The notes beneath the pieces were generated by a model, which saw only the letters and a list, made by a program, of their open reading frames with translations, was not told where the DNA came from and searched no databases. This document shows, piece after piece, positions 25,259-33,102 of a stretch of 64,000 nt of DNA; within the stretch, counting starts at the first letter, position 1; every line of letters starts with the position of its first letter. The DNA comes from Georgenia muralis (lineage in GTDB: Bacteria > Actinomycetota > Actinomycetes > Actinomycetales > Actinomycetaceae). Location: contig NZ_RKRA01000001.1 of assembly GCF_003814705.1 (NCBI RefSeq), forward strand, positions 3,080,776 to 3,144,775. Direction: 5' to 3'. A program made the position numbers and the translations under genes.

Positions 25259-25596
25259 GTCCACCGCAGTGCCCCCTCGCGCCACACATACACCACGCCA
25301 ACGAGCAGCAGCAGAAGGAAGACGAACATCTCCACCACGGCGGCCGCGCCGAGCTGGGCGACCACGACCGCCCAGGGGTACATGAAGATCATCTCCATGT
25401 CGAAGGCGAGGAAGAGCACCGTCACGGTGTACCAGCGCACGTGGTAGCGGGAGACGGCGTGCTGCTCGGGAAGGCCACCGGACTCGAACGGCAAGGACTG
25501 CGCGGGCTGCTGTGAACGGGTGGCGGCACGAGCCAGCCCGAAGAGGCCGCCGACCAGGGCGAGCGTCGCCAGGAGCATCGACGCGGCCGCTGCCAT
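25255..25596 (-). CDS. nuoA: Complex I-like membrane subunit NuoA
   Basis: A 113-residue three-helix subunit at the quinone-chamber end of the membrane arm. The family hallmark FLAFDMEMIFMYPWAVV (conserved acids and YPWA) is present, with the RYHVRWYTV loop before it. The ATG at 25596 was chosen for the GGAGGAGG just upstream; a start six codons earlier would cover that site. It is the first gene of the cluster, preceded by a 158-base gap with a TAATCT box and an 8-bp direct repeat. Confidence 0.92.
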   Translation of the reverse strand: MAAAASMLLATLALVGGLFGLARAATRSQQPAQSLPFESGGLPEQHAVSRYHVRWYTVTVLFLAFDMEMIFMYPWAVVVAQLGAAAVVEMFVFLLLLLVGVVYVWREGALRWT

Positions 25597-25634
25597 CTGA
25601 CCTCCTCCGGGCAAGTTGTCGGGACTGCGGAGTA

Positions 25635-25657
25635 CCAGCGAGGGTGCTCCCAGCGAG
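25635..25657. promoter_or_regulatory. Direct repeat in the nuoA promoter region
   Basis: CCAGCGAG occurs at 25635-25642 and 25650-25657, 15 bases apart. It is 40-60 bases upstream of the nuoA start and just downstream of a TAATCT-like -10 box (complement of 25667-25672). A role as activator or repressor site for the nuo cluster is a guess. Confidence 0.3.
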
Positions 25658-25754
25658 TGTGTGCCAGATTAGGTGCCGTTCCCGTCCGCGGCCAGCGGAA
25701 CGGTTGGGACGGCCGGCGCGCCGGGGCCGGATCGGTGAGGTTCTGACTGACCGG

Positions 25755-26636
25755 TCAGGCGCGACCTCGCGGGGTGTCCCCGTGGTCGGCGGCGTAGGCG
25801 TTCAAGATGTCCGTCGTCTCGCGCCCGGTGTGAAGGAACTGAGCGTCCAGCACCTGCGCCAAGCCCTCCAGGGTGTGCTGAAGGACGTCCGCCGCCATGC
25901 GGACGTCCTCCTGAGAGGAACGCTGGCCTGCCTCAGCCAGCTCGGCGGCGTACCCGATGGTTCGTGCCAAGGCGCCCTCCGGCGTGACCTCGCGGAAGTA
26001 GTAAGTCTCGGTGTACTGCGTCAGATCCACCCGCACCTCGGTCAGCCCGGCGGCGAGGTTCTCCAGAACCCGAGCGGCGGTGCTCTCACTCAGCTGATCC
26101 AGCCGCTCAGCCGTGCGTGTCTTCGCCAGGGTCGCCAGCCGGAGCGAGAGCACTCGTCGGCGGCTCAGTGCCGGGTAGATCTGCAGGACCCAGGTCACCG
26201 CACCGGTCAGGAGCGTGAAGCCGATGAGGGCCTGCAGGGGGATGAGGAGACGAAGCCACGGGGCGGTGGGCACGATGTCCCCGAAGCCCAGCGTGGCCAC
26301 GGTGACCAGGGAGAGGTAGAGCGCGTCGACGAGCATGTTGCGGCTCAGCGGATCCAGGCCAGTGGCGTAGCTGAACGACTCAGGGAGGTGCGGGAGGTAG
26401 ACGAGGGCGGCGCCGACGATCACGAGCAGTCCCCACGTACCGATCACCATCACCACACCCGCCGGCCCCGCGAGCCTTCTGGCTGACCGGCCCAGCCGCT
26501 TGGACAGCCGCCACACCAGGGCCAGGACCCGGCTGCTGACCGCGCCCTGCCCGCTGGGATGAGCAAGTGTGTGGAAGAGGTCCCACAGGGCGGTAGCCAC
26601 CAGGGCGCCGCCGAGGATCTGGGTCAGGACGTTCAA
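25755..26636 (-). CDS. Two-helix potassium-channel-like protein
   Basis: A 293-residue membrane protein with an Ion_trans_2-type pore. A first helix near residue 63-82 is followed by a pore loop and the filter TVATLGFGDIVP near residue 115-126, in place of TVGYGD, and then a second helix (LLIPLQALIGFTLLTGAV). An N-terminal segment near residues 5-25 adds a possible further helix. The ~140-residue cytosolic C-terminus is helical and has no RCK nucleotide-binding motif. It may pass K+ or another cation. Position between the nuo cluster and the metal-sensing operon suggests ion homeostasis, but that is inference. Confidence 0.82.
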   Translation of the reverse strand: MNVLTQILGGALVATALWDLFHTLAHPSGQGAVSSRVLALVWRLSKRLGRSARRLAGPAGVVMVIGTWGLLVIVGAALVYLPHLPESFSYATGLDPLSRNMLVDALYLSLVTVATLGFGDIVPTAPWLRLLIPLQALIGFTLLTGAVTWVLQIYPALSRRRVLSLRLATLAKTRTAERLDQLSESTAARVLENLAAGLTEVRVDLTQYTETYYFREVTPEGALARTIGYAAELAEAGQRSSQEDVRMAADVLQHTLEGLAQVLDAQFLHTGRETTDILNAYAADHGDTPRGRA

Positions 26637-26740
26637 CGGGTGGTCCTCCTTGGGATCGGGTGGCGGGGCGGCCCTCCGCGTCGACTCGGCGGGCCTCCAG
26701 CCGGGTCCGCGTCGACCGGGCCCGTGGCGGTGAGCTCGGT

Positions 26741-27856
26741 CTATCGAGGCCGGTCGGCAGGCAGCTTCACGGAGAACGTCGTGCCGTGGCCCGGGCCTGC
26801 ACTCTCCGCCCCGACGTGACCACCGTGGGCCTCCGTCAGTGCGCGGACGATGGCCAGGCCGATGCCGCTGCCGCCCTTCTGGCGAGAGCGACCGGCGTCC
26901 ACGCGGTAGAAGCGCTCGAACACCCGTCGCAGGTGCTCGGGTGCCAGGCCCTCACCCGTGTCGGTCACGGCGAGCTCGACGACGCCGGGCGCGGGCCGCG
27001 CGCTGACCGTGACGACGCCCTCGGGCGGGGTGTGCCGCAGGGCGTTGTCGAGGAGGTTGGCCAGGACCTCCTGCATCCGGTCCTCATCGATGCTGACCGA
27101 TGGCAGATCGTCGGCGACGATGACCTGGAGGTCCACGCCGGCTCGGGCGAACCTTGCCCGGGCCGCCTTGACGGCGGCGGCCACCACCTCGCTCGGTGCG
27201 ACCGTCCGCAGATGGAGGTCCAGGCGACGTTCCTCTGCGCGGGACACCGTGCCCAGGTCGTCCACGAGCCGCTCGACGCGCGAGAGCTCGGCGTGCACGG
27301 TGTCGACGGCGTCTCCGTCGAGGGGCAGCACCCCGTCGGCCAGGGCGTCGATGTAGCCGCGCAGCGCGGTCAGCGGCGTCCGCAGCTCGTGCGCGACGTC
27401 GCGAAGCATCTCCGCCCGCGTCCGCTCGGTGGCCGCCAGCTCGTGCGCCGTCAGGTCCAGTGCGCTGGCCAGGGAGGCCAGCTCGGGGCCGGACCCCGTG
27501 ATGCGAACCCGTGCGGTGTAGTCGCCCGCCGCGATCCGGCCGGCCGCTGTCGCCATGGCCTCGACGGGCCGGACGACACGCCGGGTCACGAACCAGCTGA
27601 CGGCCAACGCGGTGATCAGCGACGCAAGGATCGCCACCGACAGGGAGGTGAAGGTGGCTCCGCTGAAGGCGGTGTCGATGTGCTGCCGGGTCGTGTCGTC
27701 GATCGGCTCGGGGACACCTCGCAGGTGTTCCTCGAAGAGGCCCGGTGCGAGGATGAGCGCGACGACGGCGAGGGTCGACGCCCCGGCGACGATGACCAAG
27801 GCTTGGGCGAGGAAGAGTCTCGCCCCCAGCCGGGGGCCCTCGGAGGAGCGTCTCAC
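26741..27856 (-). CDS. Sensor histidine kinase (HAMP, HisKA, HATPase_c)
   Basis: A 371-residue orthodox membrane sensor. Helices near residues 13-33 and 62-85 flank a short ~30-residue extracytoplasmic loop, too small for a large ligand domain. A HAMP segment (VVRPVEAMATAAGRIAAGDY) and the H-box RDVAHELRTPLTALRGY (phospho-His near residue 152) follow. Then come the N-box NLLDNALRHTP near 272, and DTGEGL and GSGIGLAIVRALTEAHGG. It is translationally coupled (GTGA) to the response regulator, so the true start is 27856, not further upstream. In the same operon as a Met-rich exported protein, it probably senses envelope metal or redox stress. Confidence 0.93.
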   Translation of the reverse strand: MRRSSEGPRLGARLFLAQALVIVAGASTLAVVALILAPGLFEEHLRGVPEPIDDTTRQHIDTAFSGATFTSLSVAILASLITALAVSWFVTRRVVRPVEAMATAAGRIAAGDYTARVRITGSGPELASLASALDLTAHELAATERTRAEMLRDVAHELRTPLTALRGYIDALADGVLPLDGDAVDTVHAELSRVERLVDDLGTVSRAEERRLDLHLRTVAPSEVVAAAVKAARARFARAGVDLQVIVADDLPSVSIDEDRMQEVLANLLDNALRHTPPEGVVTVSARPAPGVVELAVTDTGEGLAPEHLRRVFERFYRVDAGRSRQKGGSGIGLAIVRALTEAHGGHVGAESAGPGHGTTFSVKLPADRPR

Positions 27857-28590
27857 GTGTCCCCGCCGAGGCCGTAGCCGAACCCGCGCAGCGTGCGGAT
27901 GTAGCGCGGGGACTGCGCGTCGTCGCCGAGCTTGCGGCGGAGGTTCGCCACGTGCACGTCCACCACGTGACGGTCGCCGAACCACTGCCCGCCCCAGACC
28001 TGCTCGAACAGCTGGTCCCGGCTCAGGACACGTCGGGGCTGCTCCGTGAGGGCGTCGAGCAGGTCGAACTCCGTGCGGGTCAGCTCCACACGCTGCGCCC
28101 CGCGTCGCACCTCCCGGGCGCCGACGTCGATGGTGAGGTCACCGAGCTGCCGGGTCGCCTGGCCCTGCCGCGTGCCGGACCGGGGCCGGCGGAGCATGGC
28201 CCTGACCCGCGCGACCAGCTCGGGGGCGGAGAACGGCTTCCCGACGTAGTCGTCGGCACCGCTCGACAGCCCCACGAGCCGGTCGAGCTCCTCGGTGCGG
28301 GCAGTGAGCATGATGACGTAGGCGTCGGAGAAGGTCCGGAGCCGGCGGCACACCTCAAGTCCGTCGATGCCCGGCAGCATGAGGTCCAGCACGACGACGT
28401 CCGGCGGGCTCTCCCGCGCAGCGGCCACACCGGTCTCACCGTCGTCCATGACCACGACCTCGAAGCCGTCGCGCTCGAGGTAGCCACGGACGACCCGGGC
28501 GATCGCAGCCTCGTCCTCGATCACGAGGATCCGCGGCCGTGAGACCTCGCCGCGGTCCGCGGGCTCTCCCGGGCGGCCCCCAACGCTCAT
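27853..28590 (-). CDS. OmpR-family response regulator
   Basis: A 245-residue regulator. The receiver has the acidic pair in VIEDEAAIARVV, the phospho-Asp in VVLDLMLPGIDGLEV near residue 66 and the conserved Lys in YVGKPFSAPEL. The winged-helix effector includes LTRTEFDLLDAL and HVVDVHVANLRRKLG, then RTLRGFGYGL. Such proteins bind 11-bp direct repeats as dimers. The TTCA-N7-TTCA elements found at four places in this window are candidate targets. The ATG at 28590 overlaps the upstream stop by four bases. Confidence 0.95.
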   Translation of the reverse strand: MSVGGRPGEPADRGEVSRPRILVIEDEAAIARVVRGYLERDGFEVVVMDDGETGVAAARESPPDVVVLDLMLPGIDGLEVCRRLRTFSDAYVIMLTARTEELDRLVGLSSGADDYVGKPFSAPELVARVRAMLRRPRSGTRQGQATRQLGDLTIDVGAREVRRGAQRVELTRTEFDLLDALTEQPRRVLSRDQLFEQVWGGQWFGDRHVVDVHVANLRRKLGDDAQSPRYIRTLRGFGYGLGGDT

Positions 28591-29375
28591 CCGTCCTCCG
28601 ACATCGCGACGAATGCACCGTGCCAGTCGTGGTGCCACACCTCACCTGTGACGGCGTTGACGGAGAGCATGCCCTCGATCTCGCCGTTGCGGACGGTGTG
28701 CAGGGTGTAGTACCCGGGGAACTCTTCCGGCGCCCCCACGGTAAGGCCTTCCTCGTCGACCTCGCGCTCGGCCACGGCCAAGGCCTCGTCCGCCGAGATC
28801 TCAGGTGCGGTGTCGGCACCACGCGCCATCCCGTAGCGGGTGTTCCACATCATGGCCGGCCCGTACTCCGGACGTACCGCTCCTGTCCGGGAGTCAACCA
28901 AGATCTCGGTGACGCCCGCGCCGTCGGCGTCCAGAAGGTCGGCGTAGTAGTGGTTCTCGAACTCCATGATCTCGCCGACCTGCAGGTTGCCGTCGAGGTC
29001 ACCGGCGAACAGCTCGGCGCGATCACGAGCCTCGGCGAGATCGTCGACGGGCGTGCCGCTCCCACTCGACCCACCTCCCGCCATCATGCCGGTGCCGCCG
29101 GTGCCCATCATGCCGGTGCCGCCGGTGCCCATCATGCCGGTGCCGCCGGTGCCCATCATGCCGGTGCCGCCGGTGCCCATCATGCCGGTGCCGCCGGTGC
29201 CCATCATGCCGGTGCCGCCGGTGCCCATCATGCCGGTGCCGCCGTAGCCGTCGCTGGCTCGTGAGGTGCTGGAGGCCCATGCGGGGCTCTCCTGGGTCAA
29301 CAGCCAGGTGCCGGAGCCGAGCGTGCCGGCCAGGGCAACCGTCGGCACGAGGAAGCGTGTGATCCCGATCCTCAC
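28587..29375 (-). CDS. Exported Met-rich tandem-repeat protein with PepSY-like domain
   Basis: A 262-residue protein. A signal peptide (residues ~1-35, ending near PAWASS) is followed by seven GTGGTGMM-type units between residues ~43 and 98. A PepSY-like/peptidase-inhibitor-like C-terminal region follows, with ISADEALAVAEREVDEEGL and MLSVNAVTGEVWHHDWHGAFV. The paired Met residues (14 in the block) resemble the Met motifs of periplasmic Cu(I) proteins. It is translationally coupled to the response regulator and probably modulates or feeds the sensor kinase. The ATG is four bases inside the SHOCT gene end, making a four-gene operon. Confidence 0.82.
   Translation of the reverse strand: MRIGITRFLVPTVALAGTLGSGTWLLTQESPAWASSTSRASDGYGGTGMMGTGGTGMMGTGGTGMMGTGGTGMMGTGGTGMMGTGGTGMMGTGGTGMMAGGGSSGSGTPVDDLAEARDRAELFAGDLDGNLQVGEIMEFENHYYADLLDADGAGVTEILVDSRTGAVRPEYGPAMMWNTRYGMARGADTAPEISADEALAVAEREVDEEGLTVGAPEEFPGYYTLHTVRNGEIEGMLSVNAVTGEVWHHDWHGAFVAMSEDG
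29082..29243 (-). repeat. 24-bp minisatellite, seven copies
   Basis: CATCATG recurs exactly every 24 bases at 29082, 29106, 29130, 29154, 29178, 29202 and 29226, within a unit that continues CCGGTGCCGCCGGTGCC. The copies are almost identical, indicating recent expansion. Each unit encodes eight residues ending in Met-Met. Confidence 0.95.
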
Positions 29376-29629
29376 GGCAGCCTCCTTCCGAGCTGGCCTG
29401 CGGCGAGCGTCTCCTGCATCGACCGATAGGTCTCGACGTTCAACTCGCCGGCGGCGAAGCGCCGGTCGAGGATCTCCTGTGGGGTCTCCGCTCGCGGCCC
29501 GGCCTCATCCTTGCCGGCGCTCGGGAACACCCTCACGACCGCCCAGACGATCAGCGCGATGAGCGCGACCCAGAACACCACCATGGCGATCCAGCCACCG
29601 GCGCTCATTCCCCATCCCCAACCCATCAT
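29372..29629 (-). CDS. Small membrane protein with SHOCT domain
   Basis: An 85-residue protein. One membrane helix (IAMVVFWVALIALIVWAVV, near 13-32) is followed by a short linker and a C-terminal SHOCT-type helix pair (TPQEILDRRFAAGELNVETYRSM near 50-72). SHOCT domains are thought to mediate oligomerisation. The N-terminus MMGWGWGM adds two Met and two Trp residues. It is the first gene of the operon with the Met-rich protein and the two-component system. An inverted repeat CGTGGTT/AACCACG at 29645-29671 lies just upstream. Confidence 0.8.
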   Translation of the reverse strand: MMGWGWGMSAGGWIAMVVFWVALIALIVWAVVRVFPSAGKDEAGPRAETPQEILDRRFAAGELNVETYRSMQETLAAGQLGRRLP

Positions 29630-29791
29630 CGTCCTGTCCTCTCTCGTGGTTAACCGCTAACGAGAACCACGATGCGGGACCAGGATGAAGCGACTGTCAG
29701 GCGAACCTCTAGATCGGATCAAGGTGAGCGGATCGGTTGGCGCGTGCCGGTGGTCCCCGAGGAAGGGCCCCGGGGACCACACGGTCCTTTG

Positions 29792-30400
29792 CTACGCGGT
29801 CTCGACCGGGCGGCCGCCGCGCACGTCGTACCACTGGGCGAGCCAGGTCTGCATCTGCTCGATCTCGCCGAGCTGGGCCGCGTAGATGTCCTCGCACAGG
29901 CCGAGCAGCTCGGGGTGCTCAGCGTTGTCGAGGCACTTCTCGGCCTCTCTGATGGCACCCCAGTGGTGGCGGATCATCGAGCGCATGAACGCGATCTCGA
30001 ACTCCGCGCCGTCGAGATCCATGAGCCGGTGCATGGACTGCATGCCCGTCATGTCAGGTTCGTGGGTGGCGCCGTACCAGTCCTGAAGCCAGCCCTGCAT
30101 CTGCTCGATCTGAGCTGACTGCGAGGCGATGATCGACTCACAGGTACTGATGAGCTCAGGGTGGACGGCCTCATCCACGCACATCTCGGCCATCATCACC
30201 GCCATGGCGTGATGGTCGATCATGTCCTTGAGGAAGTCCTCCTCGAACCTGGCGGCCTGCGCGTCGGTGGCCGGCGCCTCGGCGAACGCCGGCACTGCGC
30301 TGACAGCGATGCCGGCACCCGTGAAGGCGCTCACACCGAGCGCTCCGGCGGCGAGGAAGGCCGCGGGGCGGCGGGTGCGACGGTGGTGACTGACGTTCAT
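29792..30400 (-). CDS. Exported DUF305 protein (duplicated ferritin-like bundle)
   Basis: A 202-residue secreted protein. A Tat- or Sec-like signal (basic N-terminus with Arg pairs, hydrophobic core, cut near AFAEAP around residue 41) precedes two DUF305 repeats. Both carry the family pattern FLKDMIDHHAMAVMMAEMC and FMRSMIRHHWGAIREAEKC, with a later Cys each. The DHHAMA/HH-Met arrangement is typical of copper-related DUF305 proteins. The ATG has AAGGAGC upstream. It lies between the Cys-rich four-helix protein and the SHOCT operon, all on one strand. Confidence 0.88.
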   Translation of the reverse strand: MNVSHHRRTRRPAAFLAAGALGVSAFTGAGIAVSAVPAFAEAPATDAQAARFEEDFLKDMIDHHAMAVMMAEMCVDEAVHPELISTCESIIASQSAQIEQMQGWLQDWYGATHEPDMTGMQSMHRLMDLDGAEFEIAFMRSMIRHHWGAIREAEKCLDNAEHPELLGLCEDIYAAQLGEIEQMQTWLAQWYDVRGGRPVETA

Positions 30401-30473
30401 GACTCGCTCCTTAGTTGACTCCAGCTGTCCGGTCGGGATGTGTGTGCTGCAGTGGTGACAGAAGCGACCCGGG

Positions 30474-30875
30474 TCAGCCGACCGCGGCGAGGAGCTCGGT
30501 GCAGGCCTGCTCGCAGCGGCGGCAGCTCTCGGCACAGACCTTGCAGTGCTCGTGCATGTCGGCGTGGAGGTTGCACTCGTCCTCGCACGACCGGCACGCT
30601 TGGGCGCAGGCCTGCAGCTGGGCGCGGGTGATGTTCGCGTCGTAGCCGGTGTGCCGGGAGAGGACCCGTGCCGTGGTGGTGCAGATGTCCGCACAGTCCA
30701 GATTGGTGCGGATGCACTTCCGGAGCTCGGCGACCATGTCTTCGCTCAGGCACGCGTCGGCGCAGGCCGTACACGCCTGGCTGCACTCGACGAGGGCGTC
30801 GACGGTGCGGGCGAGAAGGTCACGGTCGAGGTTGATCTCGGCCGGGTAGGTCTTCATCATCGCTGATGTCTGCAT
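30474..30875 (-). CDS. Four-helix-bundle copper-storage-like protein (DUF326/Csp family)
   Basis: A 133-residue protein with about 16 Cys placed along four helices in CxxC and CxxxC patterns: CSQACTACADACL, CIRTNLDCADIC, CAQACRSCEDEC and CKVCAESCRRCEQAC. This is the Csp/DUF326 fold, in which Cys line the bundle core and store many Cu(I) ions. No signal peptide is seen, so it should be the cytosolic (Csp3-like) type. The ATG follows GGAGGAACCG. Its promoter region (30876-31057) contains a TGAACAC repeat with a 9-base period. Confidence 0.92.
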   Translation of the reverse strand: MQTSAMMKTYPAEINLDRDLLARTVDALVECSQACTACADACLSEDMVAELRKCIRTNLDCADICTTTARVLSRHTGYDANITRAQLQACAQACRSCEDECNLHADMHEHCKVCAESCRRCEQACTELLAAVG

Positions 30876-30996
30876 CGGTTCCTCCGTGTGTCATCGCTGA
30901 CACCGCACGAGGGGGCGGTGCCCTGGCCAGATCGACGCTAGACATGGGTCCGCGGGTACGCACGCCGGGATACCGGTGGACCCGGTCAAGATTTGA

Positions 30997-31010
30997 TGAA
31001 CACGGTGAAC
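30997..31010. promoter_or_regulatory. TGAACACGG/TGAACAC direct repeat upstream of the Csp gene
   Basis: TGAACAC starts at 30997 and again at 31006, followed by TTCACT. The site is ~120 bases before the Csp start. The 9-base period differs from the TTCA-N7-TTCA elements, so it is listed separately. Confidence 0.25.
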
Positions 31011-31057
31011 ACTTCACTACTCGTCGCAGAGCGGTGGGGGAGCGGCCGCTCACCAGG

Positions 31058-31963
31058 TCAGGTGCCCCGCATGCCGTCGGTCGCACCGTTCGACCGTGCG
31101 GTCCGCGGTTCGGCAGGCAGCCTGTGCCGATGGAGCGGTTTCGTCCGCGAGCCCTCGGCGAACTCGTCACGGCAGCCGGCTGAGCAGAACCAGTAGATGG
31201 CTCCGTCGCGCTCGAGGTGCGGGCCGGTGCGCTCGACATCCATGCCGCAGACCGGGTCTCGCGCCATGGATGCGAGCTCACGGAACTGGCCGTCCTCCAG
31301 CCACAGCACCCTGTCGGCGATCTCGCGCAGGCGGGTGTCATGGCTGACGATGACGACGGCCCTGGCCTCGTCGGCGAGCATCCGCAGCAGCCGGGCCAGG
31401 TCGCGTCCGTGCGCGGCGTCGAGGTTGGCGGTGGGTTCGTCCGCCAGCAGGACCCGCGGGTCGTTGGCCAGGGCTCTGGCGACGGCGACGCGCTGCTGCT
31501 CGCCGCCGGAGAGCTGCGCGGGCCGGAACCGGGCGCGGTCGGCGAGCCCGACCCGATCGAGGAGGGAAGCCGCCCGGGCGGAGGCCGCCCGGCCCGCGAC
31601 CCCGGCGAGGTTGCACGCCACCTCGACGTTCTCCGCCGCGGTCAACGCGCCGAGCAGTGCGTAGTCCTGGAAGACGAACCCGAAGGTGACGGCCCGCAGG
31701 GCCGGCAGCGCGCGCTCTCCGGCGGCGGTGAGGTCCACCGGGCCCGCTGGGCCTTGCACGGTGACGGTCCCGGAGGTGGGGCGTAGCAGCGCTCCCAGCA
31801 TGAGCAGCAGGGTGGTCTTGCCCGACCCGCTCGGACCCATGATCAGGACGACCTCGCCGCCGCCGACGTCCAGGTCGACGTCCCGCACCGCGTGCACGAC
31901 GCTCGGCCCGGACCGGAAGTTCTTGGTCAGTCCGCGCACGGCAAGGATCGGAGAAGGTGTCAT
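31058..31963 (-). CDS. MacB/LolD-type ABC ATPase fused to a C-terminal YHS metal-binding domain
   Basis: A 301-residue protein. Residues 1-225 are an ABC ATPase: Walker A GPSGSGKTT at 43-51, Q-loop FGFVFQDYALL, signature LSGGEQQRVAVARAL near 149, Walker B VLLADEPTANLD and H-loop VIVSHDTRL. Residues ~233-275 form a YHS domain with RDPVCGMDV and IYWFCSAGCRDEF, four candidate metal residues, then a basic tail. Its activity would power the two FtsX-like permeases immediately upstream (4-base overlaps). The YHS tail suggests that ATPase activity or assembly depends on bound metal. Ordinary relatives end after ~225-240 residues. Confidence 0.92.
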   Translation of the reverse strand: MTPSPILAVRGLTKNFRSGPSVVHAVRDVDLDVGGGEVVLIMGPSGSGKTTLLLMLGALLRPTSGTVTVQGPAGPVDLTAAGERALPALRAVTFGFVFQDYALLGALTAAENVEVACNLAGVAGRAASARAASLLDRVGLADRARFRPAQLSGGEQQRVAVARALANDPRVLLADEPTANLDAAHGRDLARLLRMLADEARAVVIVSHDTRLREIADRVLWLEDGQFRELASMARDPVCGMDVERTGPHLERDGAIYWFCSAGCRDEFAEGSRTKPLHRHRLPAEPRTARSNGATDGMRGT

Positions 31964-33102
31964 CGTGAGCTCCGGAAGGCAGTGGCGGCGTCGACCCGAG
32001 CGAGACGCCAGACGGGGAGGAGGGCGCCGACGAGACCCGCCGCGAGGGCGCCGATCGCGGCACTCACGACACTGCCTGCCGTCACGCTGAGCTCTACCGT
32101 GGGCGCGAGGAGGGGCACCAGCGCCGAGAGGATCACGGCCAACACCGTCGCGACCGTGACGGCGAGACCGGTGATCCAGAGCACCTGGCTGGTCACGGTT
32201 CCGGCGAGCCGGCGCGTGGGCGCTCCCAGTGCCTTGAGAACGCCGTAGTCGCGCAACCTGTCCAGCGTCGACGTCATGAGGCCGAGCGCGACGACGCCCA
32301 GCGCGATCAGGTACCCGACCAGGTCCATCAACGTGAGCAGGTCGGCACTCATGTCGCCGACGACGGCGGACTCCGAGGCGATGAACTGCTCCCGCGTCTG
32401 CACGGTCGTTCCCGGCAGCGCCGCGGCCACCGCGGCAGCCAGCTCAGCGGCGTGCGCCGCACCGTCGCCTGCGACGAGGACGTAGGAGACCGTGGGCGCG
32501 ACGAGGTCGGCGTACTGCTGCGCGGAGACGAAGACGGTGGTGTTGGTGATGCTCGTGCCGCCGGAGACGAGACCGACGACGGTCAGCGGGACGCCCTGCA
32601 CCGTGGCGGCCGAGCCGACGGGCAGGTCCAGCGCCGCGGCGGCGGCGTCGTCGACCAGCGCCTCCCCCCGCCCGGGGGCTCGTCCCTCCTCGATGCGGGT
32701 CGGGCCACCGCGGCCGGTCACGGTGTCGTAGCCGATGAGGTAGGTGAGGAGCCGGCCGTCGGGGCCGTCCACCGCGGTGGAGGTAAACGCGACAGGCACC
32801 GCCCACGCCACCCCAGGGACGGCGGCCGCCTTGTCCGCGGTGTCCTCGGGGAGGGAGGAGGCACTCATGTGCATGGTGCGCACGCCCTCCTGGGACACGA
32901 CGACATCGGCGCGCGAGGTTCGGATGTACGCCGTGACGCGCTCAAGGGCCCCCACCCTGAGGGCGTCGAGGACGAGGACGAGCAGGAGGGCCACGGCCAC
33001 CCCCGTCACGGTGAGAGCCCCGCGCCGCCTGTCACCGAAGAGCACCCGGCGACCCAGGGGTACCCGTCGGCGGAGATCCGTGAGGACCGGGAGGTGGCTC
33101 AT
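31960..33102 (-). CDS. FtsX/MacB-family ABC permease
   Basis: A 380-residue permease. One N-terminal helix (VTGVAVALLLVLVLDAL) is followed by a ~200-residue extracytoplasmic MacB-type periplasmic core domain. Three C-terminal helices follow, with the family segment TSTLDRLRDYGVLKALGAPTRRL, and the protein ends LARVDAATAFRSSR. The ATG at 33102 overlaps the preceding permease stop. With its paralogue and the YHS-tailed ATPase it forms a heterodimeric MacB-like exporter or mechanotransmission complex; the substrate is unknown. Confidence 0.9.
   Translation of the reverse strand: MSHLPVLTDLRRRVPLGRRVLFGDRRRGALTVTGVAVALLLVLVLDALRVGALERVTAYIRTSRADVVVSQEGVRTMHMSASSLPEDTADKAAAVPGVAWAVPVAFTSTAVDGPDGRLLTYLIGYDTVTGRGGPTRIEEGRAPGRGEALVDDAAAAALDLPVGSAATVQGVPLTVVGLVSGGTSITNTTVFVSAQQYADLVAPTVSYVLVAGDGAAHAAELAAAVAAALPGTTVQTREQFIASESAVVGDMSADLLTLMDLVGYLIALGVVALGLMTSTLDRLRDYGVLKALGAPTRRLAGTVTSQVLWITGLAVTVATVLAVILSALVPLLAPTVELSVTAGSVVSAAIGALAAGLVGALLPVWRLARVDAATAFRSSR

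Noticed and set aside
25747..25758. CTGACCGGTCAG palindrome, with TGACCGGTCA again at 59813-59822
   Set aside because: The first overlaps the stop codon of the channel gene, and the short GC palindrome is expected by chance in such DNA; no common function of the two neighbourhoods is apparent.
29082..29243. Regular 24-bp repeats that could suggest a CRISPR array
   Set aside because: There are no unique spacers, the repeat is in frame inside a coding region and gives Gly-Thr/Met-Met units; it is a minisatellite.
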